NCBI GenBank assembly: GCA_000328365.1
Contig: KB292835.1
Location: forward strand, 345,385-409,384
DNA: 64,000 nt
Origin: Capitella teleta
Taxonomy: Eukaryota; Annelida; Polychaeta; Capitellidae
Reading direction: 5' to 3'
The position numbers and the translations under genes were made by a program. The notes beneath the pieces are model-generated. The model made no database searches and was not told the DNA's origin. It saw only the letters and a list, made by a program, of their open reading frames with translations. Each line of letters opens with the position of its first letter. The stretch's first letter is position 1. Positions 35,596-49,691 of the stretch are shown here, piece by piece.

Positions 35596-37433
35596 CTAGA
35601 TGACTTTCAGCAGCTGAGACGGAGCAGCTGCCGTCTTCCAGTGCGGGGGCCACGTCTTCTGAATGGAGGGACGCTGGCTGAGACGCTCGTAATATTCCTT
35701 CAAATTGGGGAAGCGATCATCCAAACTGAGGCCCAGACGGACAAAGAAGGCAATGTACGGGAAAAAGACCACATCAGCCATGCTGAAGGAGGACCCCGCG
35801 ATGTACTTAGCACCAGTCTTTTGCTGAAAGTAAACATGCTCTGTGTAGATGAAGAATTTGGGATAAATGAGAACTTTGAGCTATGAAGGCAACGCCTGAC
35901 ATTACCCAATTAGGAATACTGGTAATAAATCCTCAAAGTGAAAGGAGATTTGTACTGTCCAATATCCAAACCCACCTGTGATAGATAATTTTCATAGAAC
36001 ATGAGCTCTGTCTTGAAAACCTCCGTTCGTTTTGCGACTTCCTCCTGAATGAAACATGTGAATGGTGGGATTATAGCAAATGGTTAAGTGCCTGGGAAAA
36101 AAATCTCTGTTAAATGTTAGGAATCAATATAATTCCAAGAAATGATACAATAAGATAATATATTGAAACTGACGTCTGTTTTATCGTCTTTGAAGAGATA
36201 GAAGAGTGTTTCTTCAACGCATTTCTTGTGCACATTCATAACCTGCAACAAAATCAACATCAGCACAAAGTCACAAGAAGCATTCAATACAAACCTCATT
36301 CTTTCGCTGCAGCACCAACGCCAGCTGCTCGGGATTGTCGGACGGGTACAGGGAGGTTCCTTGGCCCTTGTACACCATCTGAGAGGGATATTACAGGGAG
36401 AAGTGTTGGGAAGTAGCCTCACAAACCTCAAAGTAGTCAATGGCGCCCATGGATTCATTGAGACCAACAGAACCCACCCTCAGACTTGGCATTTGACCAC
36501 GAGGGTTGATGGCGAGGATTTCTTCTGATTTGTGCTGCTTGTCCTGCATGGAGCAGAGGGTGTTAGGGTAACCCGAGAGCCCCTTCTCCTCCAGGGCAAT
36601 CATCACCCGCCAGCATGGTGGGGAGCCGGACGCCCAGTACAGGTGGAAATCAGGAGCTGCCCGCTTCGTCTGTAGAGTTCAATCAGGGTTATTACTTCAT
36701 AATCATTATATACAGAGTGCAGGGCCAAAAATGTTCTATCTACTCCATGTTAAAAGATCTCAATGCTTTTCAATTGTGCTGTGCATTTCTGAGAAATTGG
36801 TACAAAGCAGATTGCAGTGTGAAAAACACACTAAAATAAGAGAAATGAATACTTGGTATGGTTAGTCTAAACATGTCATATGCCGCTATTCCTATTATTC
36901 ATATTACAATTTCCATCAACATTGTGCGTTATGACTTGTGACACAATCACTTTAAAAACGTTATGATTAACATGCTATATATAATTATATACCAGGTACA
37001 CCGGAATGCCATAATCAACATGGAGAAGGATAATCTCGTTCCAAGCCTCTGTATCGAATAAATTATTGATAATTAGACATCATCCCCACAGATTATGGCT
37101 ACAGAATGCAGCTAGAGAAGAATTGAGGTCGAATTTTCAGACACCCCCCACAAACAAAAGAAAATTATATAATAACTCGTAGTACATGATTCGGGAACTC
37201 ACTTCTGCGTGGAGTTTATCAACGGTCAAACTCCTGAATGCATTGCCTGCAAGAATCGCAGCCGCTCCGCCAGCAACTGTGCACCCAATGGCCACCTTCA
37301 GAATCCGAGCATCAGTCGCGTTTCTCGCTTGTGAGCTGACAGCTCGCCGACCGACGAAACGGGCTCCAAATTGCACACTCCTCTTGAAAGCAGCCGACAT
37401 CTTTATGTTGGATGAACGTGCAACTGATGTCAC
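35596..37433 (-). CDS. glutathione S-transferase, rho-like, with N-terminal organelle-targeting extension
   Basis: Conjugates glutathione to electrophiles. The first exon (37433 or 37400 to 37203) encodes a basic, Ser/Arg-rich, acid-free leader (SAAFKRSVQFGARFVGRRAV) and a hydrophobic stretch VAIGCTVAGGAAAILAGN, as in a mitochondrial presequence plus membrane anchor. From 36669 comes the thioredoxin-like half: DFHLYWASGSPPCWRVMIAL, then NPRGQMPSLRVG and NESMGAIDYFE. The C-terminal helical half includes GAKYIAGSSFSMADVVFFPY and RPSIQKTWPPHW. Fish GST-rho has the same SPPCWR.MIALEEK, NFSMADVV and RPSIKASWPPEW blocks. The length is about 280 residues. In-frame Met codons at 37433 and 37400 leave the start ambiguous. 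Confidence 0.88.
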
Positions 37434-39805
37434 TAATGCAACTCAACAGCACAATCTTATCTCGGTGAACTACTTATTTCCTTGCGTGTGAAAAACAAAA
37501 TGTGCAGCCTCATGAATGTCAAGCGTCTGCTTAACTGACCCTTTGACCCGACCTTCAACTGGGCCTATGCGTGTGACCGAATTCTTCATTTTCGGTCACG
37601 TTGTTCGTGACATAAACATGTGATTTGTGATAAGCATGTCTAGCAGTTGCATTTTAAGACTTTCTCGGCCTTCGTTTTGCAGACTGCACAAGAGGCGGTG
37701 TGTCCACAAGAGGTAGTACCGAGAGATGTGTTGGGCGAGATGCACGTTGTCATACATGCGTGTATTCATAGAAATGAGCGGAGCCGTGCGGATGCGTTAT
37801 GATCAGCTACTTGTACCATAAAAAATGTTTTGAATATCTATGGACTTAGTTTTGGATATCTATAGACGTATGACAGCTAACCGCACCATCTGTTACAATT
37901 ATTTCCTCATTTAACTTAAGCGACATAAAACAGTGATATACATCGATGGCTCATCAAGCTAGTTGAATGCACGAATTGCATTTGTATGTGATTACGATGA
38001 CTATACCGCATAGGAACTGAAGGTAACGTAACGTCGTTGTATGTAAGATTAGTTGGAAAAGGAAAGTAAATCATAAGACCAAATTGACTGGATAACAGGC
38101 TACTCCAACTATAGGCCTCAACGATGATTACATTTAGCATGAAGCACGGTCGAGAGAAAAAAAGAAAAGAAAAAAGGAAGAAAAATATTCTTGTAACGTA
38201 AACAAGTGAATAAACTTTTGAACCACCCTGTTCCAACAATATTTGACATACATTTATACACTCACATACACTACATACATGTATGTAACCGAAACCAAAA
38301 TTCCCCACAAATCTGACTTATTTGAATCATATGACTTATATGTTTGCAAATATTGGTGTCAAATTGGTCAATAGACATCTTAGAAATAATTATGACCAAA
38401 CAACACAAGAAAATGTGACTTCATCAGAACGCATTATGCTTCAATTTCTGATTCTGAAATCGAATGACAAAAATCGCGAGTCAATAGTCATGTATGAAAT
38501 GTCTTCACCTGTTGTGAGCGAATACATTGTATCAATTCGGTGGACCAATTTGGAAGGTTCAAACCCTGGCTTCATTTTCGACCCGTATCTGAGCACGTGA
38601 ATGTTCGGATTCGGTTTTATTGGCTCCCTGGGTGAACCCTAAAAATGGCCAGTGCTCCGGTCGAATGATTTCAGTCCCTTTGCATCAGAACTCTTAAAAA
38701 TAAACAATCTAGAAGACTGAGCGTTGTGATTCTTGTTTCAGAAGTAGCATGAATCAATACTATGATTCATTTGACTTTTTAAAAAGTTTTTAAAACCCCA
38801 TTACCGCGACATCTAGGCTTTTACATACATTTACATGTATTTAAAAAGGTGAGAAAAAGAAGAAATGCTGACTTTCATGAGCAGTTTTTCATGTCTCACG
38901 ATTTCAATCTGCAACCTGCAGACCCCATACATAAGAGTGGGAAAATTATCTATACTCCTCATTCATTGATGCAAACATTTATATATTTTTCATAATTATT
39001 GGTGCTGTTGTGATAGAAAAAGCAACAATTTATTTTCGCATTTGAATCAATCTTAAAACATACAAGCATGTACTAGTAGATAGTCAGGTGTTTGGTCTTT
39101 CAATATTACCCAATGCATGAATTCACAAAAGCCTGTAGAATCAATCTACCAGGGTATACAGGTTCCGAAACAAGCATGTCCTCTGTAATAGGACGATGGG
39201 GGGAGTACATTTTTGACCCCTGGATCCAAATCTAAGTTGAGTGATGAGATCCAGAACTTATCACTCAACTTGAAATTAGCACTTGCAGCATTAATTATTT
39301 TCCGCAATATAACACTATTCAGCAATCAGCATGCTGATTATTGTATCAATTTAACACACGACCGTACTAAGGAAAATCACAAAAATATAAAACTTTTTAA
39401 TAACAAAAACCTGATTGCATGGCAGAATAATATCACAAATTGCTGAGTACAGATTTTGATAGAAAATACAAATTAATCTATCACAGACTACGTTGAGTAT
39501 CCAGATGATCAGGGATCTTCAGTTGTTGACGTGAGCACCTGCGACCGCCTGAGCCAAAGCTGAAACCGTAGGTCAAGGTCATTCATTCATTTTAAAAATT
39601 CCTAGGAATCACTCAACGGTAATTTGGAAAACAAAACTCATGTAATTAAAATTTTTATAATGATGATGATCACATTGAATGTGACCATCAATGGCATGAA
39701 ATCGAAGCTTGTTTTACAAGGGACTTAAACAATTATGATTCACAATTATCAATGATATTAAAAAAATGAAGAATTGGAATCAGGAATTAACAGGACTATC
39801 AAGCT
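37434..39805. other. intergenic spacer
   Basis: 2.4 kb of AT-rich DNA. Short open frames here show no family resemblance. One CGTTATGA is at 37795. No repeats recognised. An alternative last exon of the neighbouring protease could begin near 39561, but this is weak. Confidence 0.5.
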
Positions 39806-42800
39806 CTACAACTGAGATACCCTTGAGAGGCTTACACTCATCGCATTATACTCACAGCACATATTGTGACCATATTCCAAATATAAATATCCTTCGTGAC
39901 CAAATTCAACACCCCACGAATTCTTTGCAATGTAGAACGGAATATCACCTGAGATGAAACCGAATGAAATAATTTGTCTCGGTGAGTCACGTTTACCTGT
40001 CAAGTCATAACCAACGATGGTGACTGCATGGTTGCTGGAGACCTCTCCGCAGTGATGCTGGATGATTCCTCCTTGGTAATTAATCCACATCCTGGCGTCC
40101 ACAGACACGGCCACCGGACCAACGCTCGATATATACCGCAGAAGGCTTTCTTCCGAACCCACAAAACTGCCCACAAAAGAATTACTCAATACAATCTTCA
40201 AGAGAAACTTACTTCTGGCACGAATATGCCGCCACATGCACCTCATCTGGTTTGCTCTTCTTGATGTAACACTTCTGGTCTTTGTTGACGGTTGGATACA
40301 GCTTTTCGCTGATTAGACCAACGTTGTTCTGAGGAGGGAGAGAAGTGATGAGATCAATATGCATCACTCATAATGATGATCTACTATTGTGTCATCTATT
40401 CCTCCGCATGGCAGATGTCTCCCCAATTAGCATGGAATATTTTTATATAAATTTCTTGATTATTCTGCGCATCGATGGGAAAAAGCTTTTAAAAATGAAA
40501 CAAGTTGGCCAATGCGTAGCAGTGAATTTTTGCAGGGAGAATTGTTTAATTAATTAATTAATTAATTAACATGTATGCCAATTGTATTGACAGTTGAATT
40601 ATTTTGAATCTTTGACAACCCTTTAACATGAACTTCTCATCTTCAATTATGTGTGAACAGTAATATGTGTTATTAACTATGTGTGAACCAAAAACAGGCT
40701 GTAACTTTTGAACTACTGCTCCAATTTAGATAACTCTTGCATCAAACTGAATGAATTTGTATCAGCTATTAGCCATGACATGATGGGGTTTTACGGCTCC
40801 ACCCAAACCAATCGGATGATACGGGCGCCAGAACAGAAGGCCCCGGACCAGGGTTCCCCTCTACCCCTATCCATAAATCCCAAGGGTTCTTTATCCTGCA
40901 TACCACCATAGACAGTAGTACACAGCGCCCGGCCTTGTTACGCAGTTGGCCAGCACTGCAGAGTCACCGAAGAGTTACAATTATTGTATCAGCTATTAGG
41001 AAGCATTAAACCCTAAAAATGTGAAGATGCGACTTAGCGCGGGTTTTGGTGCGAGGGGTCACATATGCTCTATAACATGCTTACATCCACAGCGCATTGT
41101 ATATTCGTGTTTACAGAACAAAAAAAAAAAATTAAAAAATGTAATTCACGATCAACGATTTCTATTACGGTTCATTACTATGTGAAGCTGCTTCTCACCT
41201 GTTTCATCCAGTGAAGAGCAGCACAGGGGTTTCCCCCTTTGCAGCCATACAGCGCATACGCAAAACCATAAGAACAGTCAATCATTTGCTGAGTGCTCAG
41301 GGATTTCAGATCACCTGGAACCTTCAAAGCATGCATGCTTTCAAGAACCGCAGTTGCTGCGTACGCCCTGGAAGATAGGTTTTTAGGGTCAACAGGTGCA
41401 AATATCTCAACACTGCTCACCAGCATCCACCGCACGAATCTTGATTTTTCATGCTGGTTATCACTTTTTTATCTCTCCTGCAAAAAAAAATAAAAAAATA
41501 TTGCTCTATTATAAGACAATGTGAGTCAATTTCCACTGATTAAAGTTTCTGATCTTTGACAAACAACTCTTTCTGCCGATTAAAGTCTTCACAGCTCAAC
41601 GTATGTTAGGGGATAGCTTTGGATGCAACAGGTCTATTGAGTGTGCTGCAAAGACCAGTGCTCCGGCACTCAAAGCATACATGGAGCTTTTTGATAATAA
41701 TTTGATAACCCTGAAGTCAATCATAAATAATCATAATATCAGATCTTACCAGTCCCATTTCCGTGGGAACGAGTCTATCAATTGGCCAGAGGAAAGTAAC
41801 GTAGGAAGAGCAGGGACAGTGGGAGAAGTTGTGAAGTTGGAGAGGAACCGATCTGGAAGGAGAAACGTGTATTATTTTTTAAGAAATGACAATGGAAGAA
41901 AAAGTGAGACCCACTAGTGAATTCCTCTTGGGTAAGATCAGAGAATTGTGTGACACCGTACCAAGCGCTCGCATTGTTTGTTCTCAGGGAATTCAACGCA
42001 ACATGCTTCTTGAAATTGTCCTAAAATAGTCAAAGTGGAATTAATGTTAACATGTAAAAACTCCTCCCCCCCAAAATCAAGATTTACAGTGTTATTTCTT
42101 CCAATTCCCAAGCATGTCAAAGGCATATTGTAATTGCAAAATTTCTTTACTTCCCCAATGGGTTCGTGCATTCAGATCATTAAAATATTGGCCTGAAAAT
42201 AGTTTTTAACTGCTAAGCTTCCACCGCATTCCATTATTTTCAAGGATTGAAAAACTCATAACGCATGTGATGATTAGAATCATAACGCAAAGCTGAATTT
42301 ACTCTGTCATGATACGCTAGCCTATCATCTCCCTGCAGGTATGCCACATGCATATTTATGTGGGAAAAGCAGATCCTGTAAACGGTAAATGATAATTAAT
42401 TAAGGCTGGGCAAACAGTAGAATACCCGAATAACTCAATTATGCTATTTATAGTCAATAAGAAAATAAGCGGAAAGTTACTTACTATTCACCAAGCACGA
42501 AGTAATGATGGATGCTTTTTATTTTCTTTAATTATTATCATTGACATGGTCTCTGATGTTTGCGTCAAGCGCTGTTACCTATTTCGACGACTTGAAACCA
42601 ATTGTTTGCTTGAAAAGTAATTCCCGCAAGTAACCGACAAGGCACTGTATTATCGCTCACCCTGAATATTCCTCTCCTATGCATATATTCAAGTGATCCG
42701 ATCAAGTAAGTTTTGTGGTATTTTTCCGTGAATTTGACAAATAAATCATCGATTTCTTCATTTGACACACGTAGACAATGACTAATCAAGACACAAATGA

Positions 42801-42834
42801 GGAAAAATAGTATTTGTTGAACTGGGTGGGCCAT
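39806..42834 (-). CDS. CTSO: cathepsin O-like papain-family cysteine protease
   Basis: Lysosomal-type C1A endopeptidase made as a pre-pro-enzyme. The start at 42834 gives a signal peptide (MAHPVQQILFFLICVLISHC) and a propeptide with ALNSLRTNNASAWYGVTQFS and DLTQEEF. The mature part has KNQDSCGGCW (catalytic Cys, near 41425-41445), LKSLSTQQMIDCSYGF, CKGGNPCAALHWMKQ, GGIIQHHCGEVSSNHAVTIV (catalytic His, near 40025) and YIAKNSWGVEFGHEGYLYLE (Asn). CGGCW instead of CGSCW, DCSY, and GGIIQHHC match human cathepsin O. About eight exons. The stop at 39806 is taken as the end, although a GTAAGC within the last codons could splice onward. A retroposon sits in the intron at 40.8 kb. Confidence 0.9.
40773..40983 (-). 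mobile_element. retroposon (SINE or truncated LINE end) with 16-bp target duplication
   Basis: 211 bp of GC-richer sequence in a cathepsin O intron, flanked by identical 16-mers TTGTATCAGCTATTAG (40757-40772 and 40984-40999), the length typical of LINE-mediated insertion. On the minus strand it ends GGAGCCGTAAAACCCCATCA, similar to the 3' ends of CR1/L2-type elements and their SINEs. Its exact family is unknown to me. The perfect duplication indicates a recent insertion. Confidence 0.7.
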
Positions 42835-43110
42835 TTTGACATGATTTGCCTACAATTTCGTATGCTTATTGGTGAATGTTCACTACTTCATATTATATTG
42901 ATTTCAAGGAAACATATTTTTTATTCAATATTTTTCAGTTTAAACATTATTATTATTACTATAAAATCCTAAAATCAAGCCTTATTGGTATTGTTATACA
43001 TAATATATTGCATGTAGTTTTTGTAAATCGCATCAGTTTTCTTAGGCAATGTCAAGGCCTTTTCTCAACTTCCGGTAGAATACTGCTTCCTCTTTCAACA
43101 AGCCTCCAAA
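42835..43110. promoter_or_regulatory. shared bidirectional promoter of CTSO and RPS3
   Basis: Only 276 bp separate the two start codons, which face away from each other. Pyrimidine stretches CCTTTTCTC (near 43050) and CTTCCTCTTTC (near 43087) precede the RPS3 ATG and could be the 5'TOP start used by ribosomal-protein genes. Confidence 0.55.
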
Positions 43111-44427
<1,317 letters not shown>

Positions 44428-46397
44428 GGTCAGTACTCTGTGAACATATTGTGTACGGTTGTTATGTTAATTAGTGGAATTAATTTTTATCTTTAGTGAG
44501 TTGTTTTACTCATTTATCTGTTAGCGGATTTGTCTCCCAGGCAAAAAATTTGAGTATCATCTTAATTGAATTGGTTTTACTGCAATTCTGTTCTCATTGC
44601 ATTTCCTCATTTGAGCAATGTCAGTACTTTTAATGACGCGTAAGTGTAGGTCTCAGCGCTGAAATGACATGGAAAAGTGTTAAAAACTGGGAAGTTTTGG
44701 TGCTAGTAATATATAGACAAGGAGGTTTTGGTGCTATTAGTACAGGGTACAGGGTGATGTTTATAATATAACTTATCAAGTTTCTCTTCTCTTTTTTTTC
44801 AGCTGAATCTGAAGCCGGTTGTCCATGATGATTCAAATATAAAAAAATACCAAAAAAATCAACAAACTTGACCTGGTTGCGTTTTTCCTTTGAATTAATA
44901 TGAAATCACGTTGTGTGTAATGTATTTTTTTTTAGTTGTATGTGACATTCGCAATGATTTGTTAATTTCATTTTACATTAAATTTTGTTGGGCAGGAAAA
45001 TGGTTGGGTGTAACATTAATTAAATTAGGAATTATGTGTTTTTGCTCCTAGCAAATTCTTGCCTGTTGGTCTAATTATGGGATGGTTTGGTTTAAGTTGG
45101 ATTTGCATCCTTAGGTCCTGAACAACTTGTAAATGAGTAACAATTTTGAATTCAATAACAAGGACTTGACAAGTGTTGTCTCTTGTATTTAATGTTGTGG
45201 CAAATTGACAAGACACATGAACCACGAAGAATGGTTAATTATAAAACAAGCGGGTTTATACAATATGCATGCAAACTGCCTGGCAATGAACACCTAGTAT
45301 TGAGATGAACAGTGCTGACTGGTACAATGCAATGCCATTGTATAGCGTCATTTTGCTCCTGTGGGTAGTACTGAGTAATTAAGCCTGTTTGCTCTGCACA
45401 CACATCCAGGGAATGGCTAGTAACCGCAATAATGATGAACATGTACAATTTTGTGCTGGTGATGATCCGGCTGTTATTTTGGCGTCTGCCTTAATGCTTT
45501 CATAACGCACCAATAAAAGATGCCGTCCAGTTTCTAATAAATTATAAATTACGTATATCCGCAAATGCCCTGCTTTTGATGCTTGAACATTTATGTAATT
45601 ATATAATTATTGCAACTGTACCCTGGTATCAGAGTCGAAATGATCACCCACTCAGGGAACTAGATTGTTGCTACAATGTAATGAAAACCATGTCATGTTG
45701 TTCGGAGTGGCACAGTTAGCATGAATGTGTACAAATTGTATTCACGGCTACAATCGTAGGCTTGTACGTGGCATTGTGTGAGAACGATGTTTTATGCGTT
45801 GACAAGGAATTCTTCCTAATGCTGCAAATTAGGCCTATACATGTTATAAGTATGATTAGATATCTCGAAATCAATATCTGCTGCTTCAACATTATCAGAG
45901 GCATCCCATGATTCGACTTAGGGTTTTCTCCCAATTGGTCAAAACTCAGAACTAACCTTGTTGGTTTCGTTGCATGTCGCGGCATGCTTCACAAAAAAAC
46001 ACGCGACTTTGTTATCAGAAATAACCCAGGGGCAAATATTGCAATGAACTATGAACCCGAAGGACACTGAGCATGAACAATAAATATATTACATGCTTGT
46101 GGTGGCAAAGTGACCAATAATTCGATCCTGAAACTGAGCTCTCTTTCTTCTCAGTTGACTTCTAGACTTCTACAGATAAAAGGAGAAAGATGCAACAAAG
46201 AAATGCAGACCGCTTTGTCTCTCGGTCAGCGTATTTGGCAAGGTTTCAAAATACATATAAATTCACATGACTATCCATTTTAATTCTTTGTTTTCATTGC
46301 AGCATTAAAAAAAAAAAAAAAAAAAAAAATCAAAAAATCAGTGCATGCCTGGTTAATTATTTCATTTGACACTTTGCATTATAAAATGCATTTGCAG
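44428..46397. other. RPS3 3' UTR (with probable intron 44429-44802) and spacer
   Basis: A short local duplication GTTTTGGTGCTA occurs at about 44695 and 44726. An A-run (46309-46329) follows at the right. TCATAACG is at 45500. No gene is supported; the 5' exons of the kringle gene may lie here unseen. Confidence 0.4.
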
Positions 46398-47607
46398 ACG
46401 TTACTGTCACCCATGCGCTAGGGAGACTGAGTCGCACATTAAGCGGACGACTTTGCCAGAGATGGGATTCACAGGAGCCACACCCTCACACCACCACCTC
46501 CAGCTTCATCTACTCCAATCTGAGTGTTTCTGGTGCAAATAATTACTGCATAAATCCAGGTGGTTTACAAGCAGATGGTCTGTGGTGCTACACCTTTGAC
46601 CCAGGTACGAGATGAGAATATTTCCAAGTGCCCTTCTGCGCTCCATACAGAGGCACGGTCTAAAACATTTACGAAGCTTATAGAAGCATGCTTCGTGTAT
46701 GTAGAGAAGGACCTACCTCCGCAGAAGTGACACTAATTCTCTCATAATCTGTCACGATTCTCTCATACATGTATGTTGTGGCTTTTTCTTTGTCCAGCAG
46801 CCCCTCTTCCATCCGCAGATGTATCAGTTTTGTTGCTGAATCAAAATGCAGTACCCTGAGTTGATCTCAAAATGATATGCGCATGGTGATGCTGCAGCCC
46901 CTGCAATTACCGAGCTCAGGGACCTGTCGGTCAACATACTTACAATTTATTTGAAAACAGCTATTGCCGACACCACACAGTTGCCAAATAAAACTCCTAA
47001 ACTTTTAAAAATCCTGCACGAATTATCCCAAACTGTGGTGCTATTCTAAGGAGTTCAGTTATTTTCCTCTTGCTATTTTGTTATTTTTCTTTTCATCTGT
47101 TTTATGGTAAATACTCGTTAATGATGAATAAATGTATATGTATAATAATTAATGGTCAAGAACCCTTGTTTTTTTTTCATGAGGAATATACTATTGTGTT
47201 GCGAAAAAAAAAAAAAAAAAAAGATCCCCAGAACTCGCCCTGTCAGTTACTCCTGAGCAACTTATGCAATGACAAAATGACAATCCTTACATTTAAAGCA
47301 TTTTTAAAGCCATTTCATGGAGTGAGTAATGTCTTGTGTGCATGAGTTGTAGAACAGGTTTAACAGGGTCATATTTCATTTCAGATGAATGCAAAACTAC
47401 ACACATGGATCAGGAATACGCAGGCAAAACCCACTGCACACCCAGTGGAAAGTTCTGCCACAGGTGGGACCAGCAAACGCCTCACTTCCACACCTATGAC
47501 GAAGCAGAAATCGTCTGCAGAAACCCTGATGGGGCAACTGGAGGGCCCGGGGTGTTCTACAATGGATCCGGCGGAGAGATGGCAGTACTGCAGCATTCCG
47601 CTATGCA
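46398..47607 (+). CDS. kringle-domain gene fragment (two exons; apparent frameshift in the second)
   Basis: Exon 46398-46604 encodes a kringle core: LSGRLCQRWDSQEPHPHT, NYCINPGG, GLWCYTFDP. Exon 47385-47607 continues in phase with DECKTTHMDQEYAGKTHC, FCHRWDQQTPHFHT and CRNPDGATGG, again a kringle. Its end GCSTMDPAERWQYCSIPLC is in a different frame; the switch falls at the G-run 47549-47552. Kringle 1 lacks the usual RWEYCxIPxC ending before the next exon. Kringles are disulphide-bonded extracellular modules (ROR, HGF and plasminogen types). Either a pseudogene, an allele or sequence error in the G-run, or an unrecognised splice. Start and end of the gene are unknown. Confidence 0.65.
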
Positions 47608-48242
47608 GTAAGTTTGATTCATGGATGTAGTTCCACACACGATGGTTCCATGCTTCGTGCACTGAGCACTCGATTGGAATGATTCATGGTCCTCATACGA
47701 GCGAGTCTGACACAACACAAGACTCGATATCCATCATTAAAACATTTCACTGTTTGCCAAAAGATTCTATTATGACCAGAAATACGCACCTCACGCATTC
47801 GGCTATGTACGTTTTGTTAACACTCGTCCCTATGTTGGTCGGTCTCTGAACGACGATCTATACTCCACATAGTGGATTTTGCAACAGGGCATTCGTTTTG
47901 TTCTATTTGTTGTTACATTATGACTATTTGATGTGGCGACCTCGATTAGGCGATACGGAAGTAACAGCGAAATCATCAACAGGCAGAAATCACGAACTAC
48001 GCACATTCTTATCATAAGATATTTTATTTGCATATAAGTAACTCTGAGCACGAATCGAACACGATACATTATACCTTTTTAAATTATGTTTTAGGTCCGC
48101 ACCCAGCTATCAAAACTATTCACCTCTGGGGTCAGCACTATATCTCCCAACTAATCTCCTTAACGACCAAGACCCAGGCACATGCCAACTGCTATTCTCA
48201 CAATCCGCAAATGATTACCACGCTGTTTACTAACTCTTGGAG

Positions 48243-48351
48243 TTGCGTCAACATCGCCATGTTCTACGTGAGCTCTTCTGCCATCAACTGCCGTTCCGTG
48301 CACAGAAGTGCAACAGCGTGTTGACGAACAACGCAGTTTGTGCAGGTCAAC
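48243..48351 (+). CDS. candidate downstream cysteine-rich exon of the kringle gene
   Basis: One frame reads LRELFCHQLPF...KCNSV...AVCAGQ and ends at AAC|GTGAGT, a good donor. LFCH..P with following Cys resembles the end of a Frizzled-type cysteine-rich domain, which accompanies kringles in ROR-like proteins. The acceptor (CTTGGAG) is weak, so this is tentative. Confidence 0.25.
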
Positions 48352-48374
48352 GTGAGTGGCATGAATAAAACGCC

Positions 48375-48453
<79 letters not shown>

Positions 48454-48465
48454 ATTATTATTATT
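48375..48465. repeat. (GAT)n / (ATT)n trinucleotide microsatellite
   Basis: About 25 uninterrupted GAT repeats, then ATT repeats. The poly-His frame on the opposite strand is a by-product. Confidence 0.95.
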
Positions 48466-49691
48466 CGTATAGAGCAAGAGTATTAGTTATATTATTTACA
48501 TATAAAGTAAGTTAAAAAAATGCTAAACTATTCTTTTCTAATTTGCAAAACAACCAACGCAGATGGTTTATTGCATGTAAAGGACTTTTCTATTGCGACC
48601 CTGCTCGCGTGTCCTTGGTTGGAATTGACTATCAGATGCATACTAGATTGAATATTTATATAATTGATTTTTATAATTTATATAATAATAATGTTGACCT
48701 GATATAAGCTTACAATGACCTTCATGCATCTTCATATAAACACCATGCAAATAAATATTAATCTGTTGTTCGGAAGAAACTCGTAGCGTGAAGCAGAGTT
48801 TCATTTTGCAAGTGAGTTCTGATCAAAGAGGCTCCTTTTGGCTGATTGCAAACGAGAGCAAACACGGTTATAAGTGCTCTCCACTATGACAACCAGTCGT
48901 AGTACAGAGGTGTAGATATTAGCCAGGTAGCATGCAATTACCGAGCATCACAACAATGTTTGGGATGTTTTATTTGCTTAATGCTATCAGTCCCAAGCAA
49001 TATAGCGACGCTTGTGCGCCTTGCACTGTGAGCGGAGTATGCTGGAAGGTTTTCCGATGCTGTTATATGTAGAGCACATCCCTTCATATAAATATACCTC
49101 AGATAGCTCAAAGATATACGCCGCAGTTGCAGGTGGAATAAGTGTGCAGGTTTACAATATCGTGCATAATACTGAGGTGTGTATTAACAAAGCTGTGATA
49201 AACGAGCACTTCATATTTATACTAAGTTTAGTTCACGGAACGGAGGTTTCGAAGTAACCGGGAGGGAAGGTGGAAGGAAGGCGAGATAAGAGATGACGGG
49301 ATGATGTCAATGGCTCTTATTAGGTAACCGATAAGAGCACACGGCCCGCGAGCGAGGAGGAGGAGGAGGAAGCAGATACATCGGCAGACGTTACTTGAGT
49401 CGGATCACATGAACGTTGTCTACACAGGATATAAGAGCAAAATTGATCATTTTCAAGTTTCGGATGGATAGCAGTCGACGCAAAAGTGGAGGCCTAGGTG
49501 GCAGATGAGGAGGAGGATGAGGACAGGCGCCCGTGTGGTGGAGGTAGTGAAGGGAAGGCAGGGCTGCGAGGTGGAATTCGGTGCAAACTGATTCTTGAAT
49601 GGCGTCTGAACCACTTTGGTGTGAGAAGCCAGTGAGTGATAATGGACGATTGTTGTGGATTTGACGGACGCAGGGGCCTGCTCTGGGCGTC
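48466..49691. other. spacer and 5' region of ARHGEF17
   Basis: AT-rich up to about 49250, then a GC-richer, purine-rich stretch (GAGGAGGAGG near 49355-49370) likely to be the promoter and 5' UTR of ARHGEF17. No other gene seen. Confidence 0.45.

Noticed and set aside
37916-38600. Short open frames in the 37.4-39.8 kb spacer
   Set aside because: AT-driven, without splice sites, start context or family resemblance.
39490-39560. Extra terminal exon of cathepsin O
   Set aside because: A TTTCAG acceptor exists, but joining it gives no C-terminus resembling the family; the direct stop at 39806 fits the normal length.
48160-48477. Poly-histidine protein on the minus strand
   Set aside because: Produced by the GAT microsatellite; no conserved sequence or splice context.
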